A stretch of 64,000 nt of DNA from Roseiarcus sp963823165 (GCA_963823165.1 CAWGKV010000034.1:273675-337674); one strand, 5' to 3'; positions 48,917 to 58,327 are shown, counted from the first letter of the stretch. Notes: generated by a model not told the origin, from the letters alone. Numbers and translations are program-made.

Positions 48917-49840
48917 GATTTGAAGTAATTTGTACATTCCGAGGGTTTGAAGATTTCGGCGCAGGTTTGGAGGGCGCGAAGCAGACCCGCGACGGTCCGT
49001 TCGGCGATTTTGCGCAGGAAGGCTTTGAGCTTGGAGAAGGCTTTTTCGATGGGGTTCATATCGGGACTGTAGGCTGGGAGATATCGCAACTCCGCGCCCG
49101 CCGCCTTTATGAGTTGTTCGACCCGCGGCCCCTAGTGGGCGGGGAGATTGTCCATGACCACGGTCTCCCCGGGCGAGAGCGTGGGGACGAGGCATGTCTC
49201 CAGCCAATCCTCGAACAGGGCGGCGTTGATCGGTCCGTCGAAAGTCCTTGCCGCCGTCAGGCCGCGAAGGCGCAGGCCGGCGACCAAAGTCACCGTTTTG
49301 TAGTGACTGTGCGGGATGGCGGCCCGCAAGCGGCGACCGCGCCGGCAACGTCCGCTTTTGCGCGCGAGATTTGTGGAGGCTCCTGTCTCGTCAATGAAAA
49401 CGAGCTTCGTCGGATCGAGATCGAGCTGCACCGCGAACCATTGCCGGCGTCGCCTTTGCACGTCCGCGCGTTGTTGCTCCTCGGCATGCGCCGTTTTTTT
49501 TAAAGGTGATCGCGTGGCGGTCGAAGAAACGCCACAGCACCGAGACCGCAAAGCGTTCGCCGCAATTGGCGATCAGCCGCCCCTGGATCTCGAGCAGCGT
49601 GAGATCCGGGCTGCGCCGGACCAGGCCCAAGAGATAGTCGTGATGCGCCTCGACCCGGCCGGAGCGACGGTCGCCGCCAGAAGGCGCCGGCGAAATCTCG
49701 CCCGTGGTTCGGAACCGCATCACCCAGCGAACCGCGCTCGCTACGCTCACTCTGAAACGCGCGGCCGCCCGATTGCGCGACAACCCGCCCAACACCACCG
49801 CCTCAACCACGCGCTCGCGAAGATCGTCGGAAACAGCCAT
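48913..49840 (-). mobile_element. IS630-family transposase, frameshift plus internal stop
   Basis: The first frame from ATG 49840 gives MAVSDDLRERVVEAVVLGG and the helix-turn-helix ending ITFKKNG. An A8 run in the coding strand then shifts to the second frame, which carries the DDE core: VFIDETGASTNLARK (first Asp), ETVVMDNLPAH (second Asp), and YSPDMNPIEKAFSKLK (Glu). The A-run fits the slippage by which IS630 members join two frames. A TAG at 49132-49134 replaces the lysine codon after NLPAH, so this copy is probably inactive. Terminal inverted repeats and target duplications were not resolved. A shorter relative lies behind sufT. Confidence 0.85.
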
Positions 49841-49930
49841 CCGCCGCCTCCCTCTCGCGGCGTGAATGATCAACCAGAAACCAACTGATTCGGGAATCCC
49901 CCAACCGATTCAGCCCGTTCGGATACCGCT

Positions 49931-50608
49931 CTAGCCGCTTGCGCCAGATTCGAGCAAGCGAATCCGCTTGTACACCCGCGTCATCAACGCCGTGGCGAAC
50001 AGGGGCGTGAGCAGGTTCAGAACCGGCACGGCGACGAAGCCGGAGACGATGGCGCCGGCGATAAAGACCATCGGCCATTGCCGCTGAAACAGAAACCGCG
50101 CCTCCGCCGCCGACACGTGCCGCATCGCCGTGAGCTCGAAATATTCCCGTCCGAGAAGGTACCCGTTGAGGACGAAGTACGACACCAGGCCAATGCCGGT
50201 GAAGAGCGTCAACGCCAGGACAATCACGTTCACAAGAACCGAAAGTACGGCGAAGCGAATCCCCATTGCGACCGACGGCGCGAGCGGCAGCGGCCGTCCG
50301 GGGGGCCCATGAGGGTCAATGGTTCGTTCGACCAGCGCCGCAATGTCGTCGAGATAGAAGCTCGCCACCAGCGACGCCGTCGGCGGGGCGAGGAAGATCA
50401 TACTGACGATGAGGCCGAGCGCGAGGACGACCGACAGGACCGCGCCCAGCCACGCCGGTCCGACGTGGACGAATGAGAGCGCCAGGCGGTCGAGACCGAA
50501 GCCGGCGAGGGCGAGAATCGCTGTCGTCAGGGCGAGCGACTTCCCCATCACGCGCCGGAACGGCGGCGAGAAGATCTCGGCAAAAGCGTCGAAGGCGTCG
50601 GTGATCAT
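49931..50608 (-). CDS. EI24 domain membrane protein (CysZ-like)
   Basis: A 225-residue inner-membrane protein with about four to five helices. It begins MITDAFDAFAEIFSPPFRRVM, with LGAVLSVVLALGLIVSMIFLAPP, the central GLVSYFVLNGYLLGREYFE typical of the EI24/CysZ family, and a last helix pair ending TALMTRVYKRI. E. coli CysZ takes up sulfate, but alphaproteobacterial members of this group are not tied to cysteine genes and the substrate is open. The neighbouring downstream region is IS630; upstream is a GT2-GtrA gene on the same strand. Confidence 0.82.
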   Translation of the reverse strand: MITDAFDAFAEIFSPPFRRVMGKSLALTTAILALAGFGLDRLALSFVHVGPAWLGAVLSVVLALGLIVSMIFLAPPTASLVASFYLDDIAALVERTIDPHGPPGRPLPLAPSVAMGIRFAVLSVLVNVIVLALTLFTGIGLVSYFVLNGYLLGREYFELTAMRHVSAAEARFLFQRQWPMVFIAGAIVSGFVAVPVLNLLTPLFATALMTRVYKRIRLLESGASG

Positions 50609-50621
50609 TGTCAGCCGGACT

Positions 50622-51750
50622 CTAGCTGCGCCGCATGGGGCGGCGGCGAGGACGCCAGATGAGGGTCGTGCTGACGGCGTAGTTCCAGACGACGCTCAGG
50701 ACGGCCCCCGACAGGCCCGCGGCCCACCAGGTCTGGTTCGACCTGTAGACCCAAGACGCCACGTCGATGTTGGCGAGTGCGCCGACGCTGCATCCGAGCG
50801 CGAAAGCCGCGAAGCCGCCAATCATGCCAAGGCCGCGATAGCGGTAGGTCCGATAGGTGATCTCGTTGTTGAGGACGAAGTTGCTCGCCATTGCGACGAG
50901 CGTGGCAACGACTTGGCCGGACTGGAAATCCGAGGCGACAAGCACCGCGCGGAACGCGGAGAGCGCGAGAATGTGAACAACGAGGCCGATCGCGCCAATG
51001 AGGGCGAACAGGACGAAACGGTTGGGCAGAACGCCGCCACTCGCATGATGGGCGACGAGCCCGAGAAAATCGAGTCCGACCAGAGGGGTCAGCTTGGATT
51101 CTCCGGAAAGCCTCTTGCGGAATTTGTAGGGCGCTTCGACGATCTTCAGGTTTCCGCCGGCGGAGAGGATCACGTCCACCAGGATCTTGAAGCCGTCGGG
51201 CGACAGGCGCGGCGCCAGCCGCGAGGCAAGGTCGCGGCGGATCATGAAAAAGCCGCTCATCGGGTCGGTCACGGGAGCTCCGGCGATCCGGTTGAAGAAC
51301 CATTTGCCGAGATCGCTGAGCTTCTGCCGCACCGGCGACAGGCCCTCCCTATTCCCCACGCGCGTGCCGATCGCCAGGTCGAACGAACCGGCCTCGAGCA
51401 GGCCATACATCTTTGGAAGGATCCGTTCGTCGTGCTGAAGATCGCCGTCGATGACGGCGACAAACTCCGCGCTCGAAGACATCCAACCCTCGATGACGGC
51501 GCCGGCGAGCCCGGCCCGGTTGACGCGCCGGAGGCACCGCAGGCGAGGATCCGCCGCCGCAAGCGCGAAGGCGACCTCCGACGTGCCGTCCGGCGAATCG
51601 TCGTCGACGACGATCATCTCCCAGGGCAGGCCCTCCAGCGCGGCCTTCAGGCGCTCGAACAGGACGGGGATATTGGCCGACTCCCGATACGTCGGAACGA
51701 CGACCGATAGGGTCGGCCGGGCTTTCGCTGTCGCTGCGTCTGAAATCCAC
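50622..51750 (-). CDS. Glycosyltransferase family 2 with C-terminal GtrA domain (start region uncertain)
   Basis: About 375 residues. The DPM1-like domain reads TLSVVVPTYRESANIPVL, MIVVDDDSPDGTSEVAF and AVIDGDLQHDE (D-x-D), then a C-terminal four-helix GtrA region from about residue 240 (NRFVLFALIGAIGLVVHILAL...). It probably makes a polyprenyl-phosphate sugar and flips or anchors it for the adjacent GT39 enzyme. The frame has no ATG, GTG or TTG before Met at 51617, which would remove the first strand. ATT 51746 is a possible start, or one extra G near 51747 hides a GTG at 51750. Confidence 0.82.
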
Positions 51751-51778
51751 CGAGCTTTTCTCTTGCGACGTCGAAAAT

Positions 51779-53323
51779 CTATCCGCTTGGCGCGCTCGGA
51801 TAAGGGAGGGGCAGTCTGCGCGTCAAGCCATGGACCGGAATGAGCGCAAGCTCGACCGCGGGAGCGCCGTTGCGGGCCAGCGTGCAGGACTGCGTCTCTC
51901 CGATCTCCTTGAAAACGGACGCAGCGGCAGCGCGCGCCAGGGCGGCGTCCGCCAGGCGCACAACGAGGACGCCGTCGCGTCCGAGAAGGCGTCCCCCGTC
52001 GGCGACATAAGCCCAGCCGCGGGGATCGTGGGAAATGACGAAGACAGGCACGCTCCGCCCGAGCGCGATCGCGATTTTTCCCGCGTCAGACCAGTGCGTC
52101 GACAGCACAAAGGCCGGCAGCGGGTTGAGAAGCGGCGCGGATCGCAGATCGCGCCAGTTGAAGGTTTCCAAAGTCGGGTCGGCGACGCCCGGCCGCAGCG
52201 GCGCCGCCCGCAGCGGGAAGCCGGTCACCGCCTGCACGGTGAAAAGGGCGGCGACGGCGGCAAGCGTTCCGCAGGAGAGGAAGCCCCACAGACCTAGCTT
52301 GTCGTCGGAGGCCACGCGTTCGTCGAGCCAGGCGCCCAGCAAAGGATAGGCGAAGAACCAACCCGACATCGTCCATTGCGGCAGGCCCCGGGCGCCCCAC
52401 AGCGGGGTCAGGGTGAACAGGACGATCGGCGGCAGGGCGAGACAGAAGAGGAAGAGTTTCCGCTGGTCCTTTCGTTCGCGCCACGCCTCCGCCAACCCGA
52501 GGACCAGGAACGCGAAGATCCAGGGCAACAGATAGGCGATTTCGCCCAAGCCCATGACCAGAAACTGGGCCGGCCTCAGGCCCGGCCCCGGAGAGCCGCG
52601 GGATCCCTGAAATACGAAGGACGTCCAGCCGTGCTCGGCGTTCCAGATGAAAACCGGGATCACCATCGCGACGGCAAGCGCGGCGGCAAAGTAGGGCGCC
52701 GGATCGCGCAGCCAGCGGCGCTGTTCGGGCGTAACGGCGACGAAGGCAGCCAGACCGGCGACGCTGAGCGCGGCGCTGTATTTTGAAAGCCCCGCAACGC
52801 CAAATCCTGCGCCGGCTGCGAGCCAGAGAAGCCAGACCGAAGACCGGTCGGCGGGCTTGGCGAAAATTACCCTCTCCAGCGCCCACACGGCGGCGGCGAG
52901 GCCAAACAGGAGCGGTCCGTCGGGGACGATCCACGCGCCCGCGGAGGCGAAGAAGAAAGGGGTGACGTTGAGGGCGAAGACCGCGATCAGCGCCGCACGG
53001 GCGCCGAACAGATCGAAGGTCAGCCGATAGAGGATCCAGCCTGTCGCGGCGAAAAGCGCGACGAACGGCAGACGCGCTCCTTCTCCCTCGCCCAGTGCGC
53101 GGGCGGCGAAATGGACGATCCACTGGTGCAGGGGAGGATGATCGAAATAGGAGAGGTTCAGCGTCCGCGCGATGGCGAGGGTATAGCTCTCGTCGATCCC
53201 CGGTCCCAGCGCATAGGCGAAGACGAGCCTCGCGGCGAGAAAGCTCCCGATGACGACGGCCGCGCGATGATGATATTTTTCAATCCGTTGCAACCGCCAG
53301 TCCGTCGCGGCGCCTTTGATCAC
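51779..53323 (-). CDS. Glycosyltransferase family 39 (ArnT/PMT-like)
   Basis: A 514-residue polytopic membrane enzyme. The GT39/ArnT signature is in the first periplasmic loop (GPGIDESYTLAIARTLNLSY followed by FDHPPLHQW), with the catalytic acid-type Asp-Glu pair. About ten helices follow, then a soluble C-terminal periplasmic domain of about 150 residues. It uses polyprenyl-phosphate sugars to modify lipid A or other envelope acceptors; the GT2-GtrA gene just downstream could supply the donor. Start ATG 53323 overlaps the stop of the hydrolase gene. Confidence 0.88.
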   Translation of the reverse strand: MIKGAATDWRLQRIEKYHHRAAVVIGSFLAARLVFAYALGPGIDESYTLAIARTLNLSYFDHPPLHQWIVHFAARALGEGEGARLPFVALFAATGWILYRLTFDLFGARAALIAVFALNVTPFFFASAGAWIVPDGPLLFGLAAAVWALERVIFAKPADRSSVWLLWLAAGAGFGVAGLSKYSAALSVAGLAAFVAVTPEQRRWLRDPAPYFAAALAVAMVIPVFIWNAEHGWTSFVFQGSRGSPGPGLRPAQFLVMGLGEIAYLLPWIFAFLVLGLAEAWRERKDQRKLFLFCLALPPIVLFTLTPLWGARGLPQWTMSGWFFAYPLLGAWLDERVASDDKLGLWGFLSCGTLAAVAALFTVQAVTGFPLRAAPLRPGVADPTLETFNWRDLRSAPLLNPLPAFVLSTHWSDAGKIAIALGRSVPVFVISHDPRGWAYVADGGRLLGRDGVLVVRLADAALARAAAASVFKEIGETQSCTLARNGAPAVELALIPVHGLTRRLPLPYPSAPSG

Positions 53324-54288
53324 TTCGCCGCCGCTTTCCAGTCTGCAGTCGCGCTCGAGCCAGGCACGAATGCGTCGAACGCCGCCCAGAATTGGCGCCG
53401 GAAGACGTCGCGTTCGATCAGGATTTCGTGCTGAGCGCCGTCGATGACGATGATTCGGCCGACTCTCAGTCTCGCGGCGAAGCTTACGGCGGCGGCTGTA
53501 TCGGTCACTCGATCGGCGCCGGACGCAATGACCAACATCGGCGTCCGCAGCTGCAGAGCGAAATTCGGCTCGTCGAAGCGTTTCAACAGGCGGAACGCCG
53601 CATGCGCCCAGCCGACGGTCGGGCCGCCGAGACCGAGCTCGGGAGCAGCCCTGGCCAGATTCGCGATGCGGGCGAATCGATTCGGGTCGGTCGTGAACAC
53701 GTTTCCCTCATAGGGGGCGGACCACGGGTTGCCGGGGCCCTCGCCGGGAACGAACGCGGCGCCCATTCCGACCGCGTCGAGCGCCTCCAACAGGAACCGC
53801 ATCGGGCCCCGATGATTGATGCCCTTCACGGCGATCATCGGGGAGGTCAGCACGAGCCTGTCAAAAGGGCAGCGCCCGGCCGCATCCGCCATCAGGACAA
53901 TCGCCGCCCCCATGGAGTGACAAAGACCGAACCAGGGGGGCGGGCAATACGGCCGGAGGAGCGAGCCGGCAAACGCGTCGAGGTCGCGCTCGAAATAGGA
54001 GAAATCGTCGACATGGCCCTTTCGGGCGTTTCGCAGAGGGCGCTGCGAGCCGCCCTGGCCGCGCCAGTCCATGGCCGCCACCGCGAAGCCTCGAGAGAGC
54101 AGCTCGGCCGCGACTTCGAAGTATTTCTCGATGAATTCTCCACGGCCGCCGAGAACGGCGACCGTTCCTCGGCCGTTCGACGTGGCAGCCCAACGAAGGG
54201 CGCGCAATCGCACGCCGTCGGCGGCATAGATGTCCTGCTCGACGGCGCCGGGAGGAGCCGGATTGTCGACAGTGGACACCAACCCCAT
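53320..54288 (-). CDS. Alpha/beta hydrolase (lysophospholipase/monoacylglycerol lipase type)
   Basis: A 322-residue Hydrolase_4 protein. It has AVLGGRGEFIEKYFEVAAEL and VAAMDWRGQGGSQRPL near residue 75, the nucleophile elbow FGLCHSMGAAIVLMAD (cysteine in place of the first glycine of G-x-S-x-G), the acid in VIASGADRVTD, and the histidine in IDGAQHEILIE. These enzymes hydrolyse lysophospholipids or monoacylglycerols. It is first in a coupled cluster with the GT39 gene and diverges from the alpha-oxoamine synthase gene over about 200 bases. Confidence 0.88.
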   Translation of the reverse strand: MGLVSTVDNPAPPGAVEQDIYAADGVRLRALRWAATSNGRGTVAVLGGRGEFIEKYFEVAAELLSRGFAVAAMDWRGQGGSQRPLRNARKGHVDDFSYFERDLDAFAGSLLRPYCPPPWFGLCHSMGAAIVLMADAAGRCPFDRLVLTSPMIAVKGINHRGPMRFLLEALDAVGMGAAFVPGEGPGNPWSAPYEGNVFTTDPNRFARIANLARAAPELGLGGPTVGWAHAAFRLLKRFDEPNFALQLRTPMLVIASGADRVTDTAAAVSFAARLRVGRIIVIDGAQHEILIERDVFRRQFWAAFDAFVPGSSATADWKAAAK

Positions 54289-54485
54289 CGCCGCAGTTCC
54301 AGACGATTAAACCCCGGCCTCTTACCAGCGCGGCGGTCCGATAGCCAACGGGCTGTCGGGTTTGCTACGGCAGGAAGGGCTGGCGCAGCCCGCAGGCGCC
54401 GTAGGTGGACAATGAGCACGGCTTGGCCTAAGGCCCAATTTGCCTTTCTGACCAGTGCGAGCCGGACAAGCGGAGACTGCCATCG

Positions 54486-55850
54486 ATGGATCAGGGGCGA
54501 CGCGGGTTAACGGAGTCGGATCGGCTGCTCCTCGGCCGTCTGGTCCAGACGCGTGTTCGCGCCTCCTCGGCTCCGTCCGACGGTGACGAAGGACCGGCGA
54601 GGCGGACCGCCGACTGCTCGGCTTGGCTCGATTTCAGCAATTTGCCCGGTTACGAGGAACAGCGGCTTTTGCGCTCCGCCGCCTCCGCGTTGGGTCTGCG
54701 GGATCCTTTCTTCCTCGTTCACGAAGGTGACGCCGGCGCTACGACCGTCATCGAAGCCCGCCGCATGATCAATTTTTCGTCCTACGATTACCTCGGCCTC
54801 AATCGTCATCCCGGGGTCCGCGCGGCGGCCCATGCGGCGGTCGATCGGTACGGCGTTTCCGCCGGCGCAAGCAGGCTCGTGGCGGGCGAACGGCCGGTTC
54901 ATCGTGCGCTCGAAAACGCGCTTGCCGACCACTACGGCCAAGACGCCTGTCTGACCTTTGTCAGCGGACACGCCACCAGCGTATCGACGATCAGCGCGCT
55001 GCTCGGCCCTCGCGACCTCGTCGTGCACGACGCGCTCGCCCATAACAGCATCGTCATGGGCGCCCAACTGTCGGGCGCCGACAGGCGTTCTTTTCCGCAC
55101 AACGACTTGTCGGCGCTTGCTTCGCTGCTGCAGTCCTTGCGCAGCCGCTACGAACGGGCGCTGATTGTCGCGGAAGGCCTCTACAGCATGGACGGCGACG
55201 TCTGCGACCTGCCGGCCCTCGTCGAATTGAAAGAACGCCATCAAGCCTGGCTCATGATCGATGACGCGCACGGGCTGGGGGTCCTGGGTCGGCGGGGTCG
55301 GGGCGTATTCGAGCATTTCAGAGTTGATCCGCGACGGATCGACATATGGATGGGCACTCTGTCGAAGACACTCGCTGCCTGCGGCGGCTTTATCGCCGGC
55401 GACGCGGCCCTGGTCGATTTTTTGAAGCATGCGGCCGGGGGCTTCGTCTACAGCGTTGGAATGTCGCCTCCGATCGCCGCCGCCGCCCTCGCCGCCCTCG
55501 AAATCCTCCACCGCGAGCCAGAGCGGCCGGCGCGCCTGCACGAGAGAGCCCATCAATTCGCCACAGAGTGCCGCCGGGCGGGACTGGATCTTGGAAACAG
55601 CATCGACGAAGCGATCATTCCCGTGATGACAGGCGACTCGATCCGGGCCGTAGCCCTCAGCCAGCGGCTGGCTCAACGGAACGTCAACGTCCAGCCGATT
55701 ATCGCCCCCGCCGTCCCGGACGGCCTGGCGCGGCTCAGGTTTTTCCTGAGCAGCGAGCACAACCGAGAGGACATCATCAGATCCGTTCAGGCAATTGCGC
55801 AGGAATTTGCGGCGTTCGGCCGCCCCGCGCCCGTGGCGAGCCGGATCTAA
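54486..55850 (+). CDS. Alpha-oxoamine synthase family PLP enzyme (SPT/KBL/AONS-like)
   Basis: A 454-residue class I/II fold enzyme that condenses an amino acid with an acyl thioester. An N-terminal extension of about 100 residues ends FFLVHEGDAGATTVIE, then MINFSSYDYLGLNRHPGV, the substrate region GASRLVAGERPVHRALE, MIDDAHGLGVLGRRGRGV, and the PLP lysine in WMGTLSKTLAACGGF near residue 300. The length exceeds AONS and KBL (about 390) and fits serine palmitoyltransferase-like or polyketide-associated members. The next gene, six bases on, is a GNAT-like protein, suggesting a two-gene lipid pathway. Confidence 0.85.
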   Translation: MDQGRRGLTESDRLLLGRLVQTRVRASSAPSDGDEGPARRTADCSAWLDFSNLPGYEEQRLLRSAASALGLRDPFFLVHEGDAGATTVIEARRMINFSSYDYLGLNRHPGVRAAAHAAVDRYGVSAGASRLVAGERPVHRALENALADHYGQDACLTFVSGHATSVSTISALLGPRDLVVHDALAHNSIVMGAQLSGADRRSFPHNDLSALASLLQSLRSRYERALIVAEGLYSMDGDVCDLPALVELKERHQAWLMIDDAHGLGVLGRRGRGVFEHFRVDPRRIDIWMGTLSKTLAACGGFIAGDAALVDFLKHAAGGFVYSVGMSPPIAAAALAALEILHREPERPARLHERAHQFATECRRAGLDLGNSIDEAIIPVMTGDSIRAVALSQRLAQRNVNVQPIIAPAVPDGLARLRFFLSSEHNREDIIRSVQAIAQEFAAFGRPAPVASRI

Positions 55851-55856
55851 GTCCGG

Positions 55857-56993
55857 ATGGGCGAACTCGAGGTTTTTCCGGTTAATGACCGAACTGGGAT
55901 CTCGGCCTTCATCGCCGCGGGACGCCGCGCGCAAGCGGTCAATCCACGCTGGGTAGAGCCGGTCCATGCAGAGATTCGGATGACCTTCGACCGGCGGCGG
56001 GCGCCGTTCCTACGCAACAATGTCGTCCAGCCTTTCGTGGCTTTCAGAAACGGAGAACCGGTCGGGCGCATCGTCGCGACTATCGACGCCGCGCATCAAA
56101 AAAAATTCGGCGACGCGTGCGGCTTTTTCGGCTTCGTCGACGCGGTCGACGATCACGCGGTGTTCGCCGCCCTCTTTGCCGAGGCGGAGCGGTTCTTGAG
56201 GGAAAGGAGCATGCGCCTGGCGCGCGGGCCGTTCAGCCTCACGATCAACCACGAATCCGGCCTGCTGGTCAATGGATTCGACCAGCCGCACGTCGTTCGA
56301 ACCAACCATTCGCCGCCGCACTACGCCCGGAATATCGAGTCCCTCGGCTACACGAAGGCGATGGACCTGCTCGCTTATACGTGCCGGGTTGCCGAATCCG
56401 ACTTCCCCGAGCGCTTTGCGCGCCTCGCGGCGGGCCGGGGTGCGCCAAAAATCGAGTATGTCTCCCTCTCTGTGCGGAACTGGGGGCGTGATTTTGCGAG
56501 GCTGCTGGCGCTCTACAACGACGCCTGGTCGGACAACGCCTGGTCGACGCCGCTCGTCGAAGAGGAGGCGAAGCTCATCAGCCGCCTGACGCTGCCGGTT
56601 TGCCACCCTCGCTGGATCCGCATCGCCACATACAAAGGCGAAGATGTCGCGGTCGGCGCTCAGATCCCGGATGCGAACGAGGCGCTCCAGGGTCTGCATG
56701 GCCGGCTTTGGCCGTCCGGGTTAGCTCGTCTCCTTTGGGGCATCCACGTGCGCGGCACCCGCAGAAGTCGTGTCCCGATGGCCGGCGTCGCAAAGAAATG
56801 GCGCAATACCAAAGTCGCCGCTTTCGCTGTCGGCGGTCTCGGCGCCCATGTGATCGAGGATGCACGCCGGGCGAATGTCGAGGAAATCGAATTCAGCTGG
56901 ATGCTGGAGACCAATGAGGTCGCCCTCAATGGAATGCCAAACGTACCCGCCCGGCATTCGCGGACGTTCCGGGTTTACGAACGTGCACTCTAG
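55857..56993 (+). CDS. GNAT-like N-acyltransferase (YghO-type)
   Basis: A 378-residue protein with an acyltransferase-like fold: VQPFVAFRNGEPVGRIVATIDAA is the central GNAT strand pair, followed by FFGFVDAVDDHAVFAALFAEA, and a second half (RNIESLGYTKAMDLLAYTCRV, then SLSVRNWGRDFARLLALYNDAW). It resembles the E. coli YghO group, whose reaction is unknown. Start ATG at 55857 lies six bases beyond the oxoamine synthase stop. If the partner makes a 3-ketosphinganine-like amine, this protein could N-acylate it, but that is inference. Confidence 0.72.
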   Translation: MGELEVFPVNDRTGISAFIAAGRRAQAVNPRWVEPVHAEIRMTFDRRRAPFLRNNVVQPFVAFRNGEPVGRIVATIDAAHQKKFGDACGFFGFVDAVDDHAVFAALFAEAERFLRERSMRLARGPFSLTINHESGLLVNGFDQPHVVRTNHSPPHYARNIESLGYTKAMDLLAYTCRVAESDFPERFARLAAGRGAPKIEYVSLSVRNWGRDFARLLALYNDAWSDNAWSTPLVEEEAKLISRLTLPVCHPRWIRIATYKGEDVAVGAQIPDANEALQGLHGRLWPSGLARLLWGIHVRGTRRSRVPMAGVAKKWRNTKVAAFAVGGLGAHVIEDARRANVEEIEFSWMLETNEVALNGMPNVPARHSRTFRVYERAL

Positions 56994-57050
56994 ACCTAGC
57001 ACAAGCATAGCTTAAAGCGGAGACCCCATCAAGGTCAGTATAGTCTTTAA

Positions 57051-58315
57051 CAGGGCAATCGACTGAAGTTTCGCGTGACAAGCGGTCGAAAAGCTGAATC
57101 TGTCGGGATCCTCTGATTCGCTTGGAGGATGGGTTGATGACGGAAGGGGACGCGGCTGCCGGGGCGGTGAAGGAGACGACTGTTTTCCTGTCGCATTTCG
57201 GGGACTTGCCGGACTACCGGCAGAAGGGGAAGGTCGCCTATCCGCTCGACGAGGTGCTGCTGGTGATGCTGGCGGCGGCGATGGCGGGGGCGGAGACGGT
57301 GGCCGACATCGCGCGCTTCGGCCGGGCCAAGCTGGCGTTCCTGCGGCGCTTTCGACCCTTCGCCAACGGCACGCCCTCGCATGATCAGTTGGGCATCATC
57401 CTCGCCAAGCTCGACCCGGTCGCGTTCCAGCGCTGTTTTGTGGCGTGGGCGGCGGGGCTGACGAAGACGTCGGCCGAGGTGATCGCCATCGATGGCAAAA
57501 CGGTCCGGCGCTCCTACCAGAAGAAGGGGGGCGAAGAGCCCATTCATGTCGTCTCGGCCTTCGCCGCGCGCCAGCGCATGGTGCTCGGGCAGACCAGGGT
57601 CGGCGACAAGTCCAACGAGATCGTCGCCATTCCCGCCCTGCTCGAGCTGCTGGCCATCGAGGGCGCGGTGGTGACCATCGACGCCATGGGCTGCCAGCGC
57701 GGAATCGCTCAGAATATCATCGACAAGAAGGCCGATTATATCCTCGCGCTGAAGGGGAACCAGGGCACGCTGCGCGACGATGTCGAGCTGTTCGCCGGCG
57801 AGCAAAAAGCGGTCGCGTTCAAGAATTCGTCGGTCAGCCAGGACACGACCGTCGACGGCGACCACGGCCGCATCGAGACCCGGACGATCACCGTTTTCCA
57901 CGACATCGGATGGCTGCAGGACAACCACCAGTGGCCGGGCCTGAAGTCGGTCGTCATGGTCGAGAGCGAACGGGAAACCGATGGCAAGGTCGAAACCGAG
58001 ACGCGTTTCTACATCACCTCGCTCGCCCTGCTCGCCAACGCCCTGGGACCGATGATCCGCAGTCACTGGATGATCGAAAACGGCCTCCACTGGGTGCTCG
58101 ACATGATCTTCCGCGACGACGAATGCCGCGTGCGAACCGACAACGCGCCCTTCAACCTCGCCATCATCAAGCACATCACCCTCAACGTGCTCAGAACCGG
58201 CAAAAGCAAGGATTCGCTGCGCATGCGCCGCAAAGTCGCGGCATGCGACGAAAACGCCCTCGCCGCCCACATCGCCGCCTACATCGCCGCATGACCCGTT
58301 CAGTCGATTCCCCTG
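57051..58315 (+). mobile_element. Intact ISAs1-family insertion sequence (1265 bp)
   Basis: Terminal inverted repeats CAGGGCAATCGACTGAA (57051-57067) and its near-perfect complement ending at 58315 (one mismatch in 17) bound a single complete transposase gene. The 9-bp target duplication AGTCTTTAA sits directly outside both ends (57042-57050 and 58316-58324). The intact repeats, duplication and gene indicate a recent and possibly active insertion between the GNAT-like gene and parB. Confidence 0.95.
57137..58294 (+). CDS. ISAs1-family DDE transposase
   Basis: A 385-residue transposase. An N-terminal DDE_Tnp_1-associated region (FLSHFGDLPDYRQKGKVAYPL) is followed by the catalytic core with AIDGKTVRRSYQK (first Asp), VVTIDAMGCQRGIAQ (second Asp), KGNQGTLRDDV, and the C-terminal SHWMIENGLHWVLDMIFRDD containing the Glu. 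ATG 57137 follows GGAGG; an in-frame TTG at 57122 opens the frame slightly earlier. Uninterrupted and full length. Confidence 0.95.
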   Translation: MTEGDAAAGAVKETTVFLSHFGDLPDYRQKGKVAYPLDEVLLVMLAAAMAGAETVADIARFGRAKLAFLRRFRPFANGTPSHDQLGIILAKLDPVAFQRCFVAWAAGLTKTSAEVIAIDGKTVRRSYQKKGGEEPIHVVSAFAARQRMVLGQTRVGDKSNEIVAIPALLELLAIEGAVVTIDAMGCQRGIAQNIIDKKADYILALKGNQGTLRDDVELFAGEQKAVAFKNSSVSQDTTVDGDHGRIETRTITVFHDIGWLQDNHQWPGLKSVVMVESERETDGKVETETRFYITSLALLANALGPMIRSHWMIENGLHWVLDMIFRDDECRVRTDNAPFNLAIIKHITLNVLRTGKSKDSLRMRRKVAACDENALAAHIAAYIAA

Positions 58316-58327
58316 AGTCTTTAACAC

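Noticed and set aside
57066..57081. A parS-like sequence (AGTTTCGCGTGACAAG) near parB
   Set aside because: Only about 11 of 16 positions fit the consensus, and it lies inside the ISAs1 left end, so it travels with the IS.
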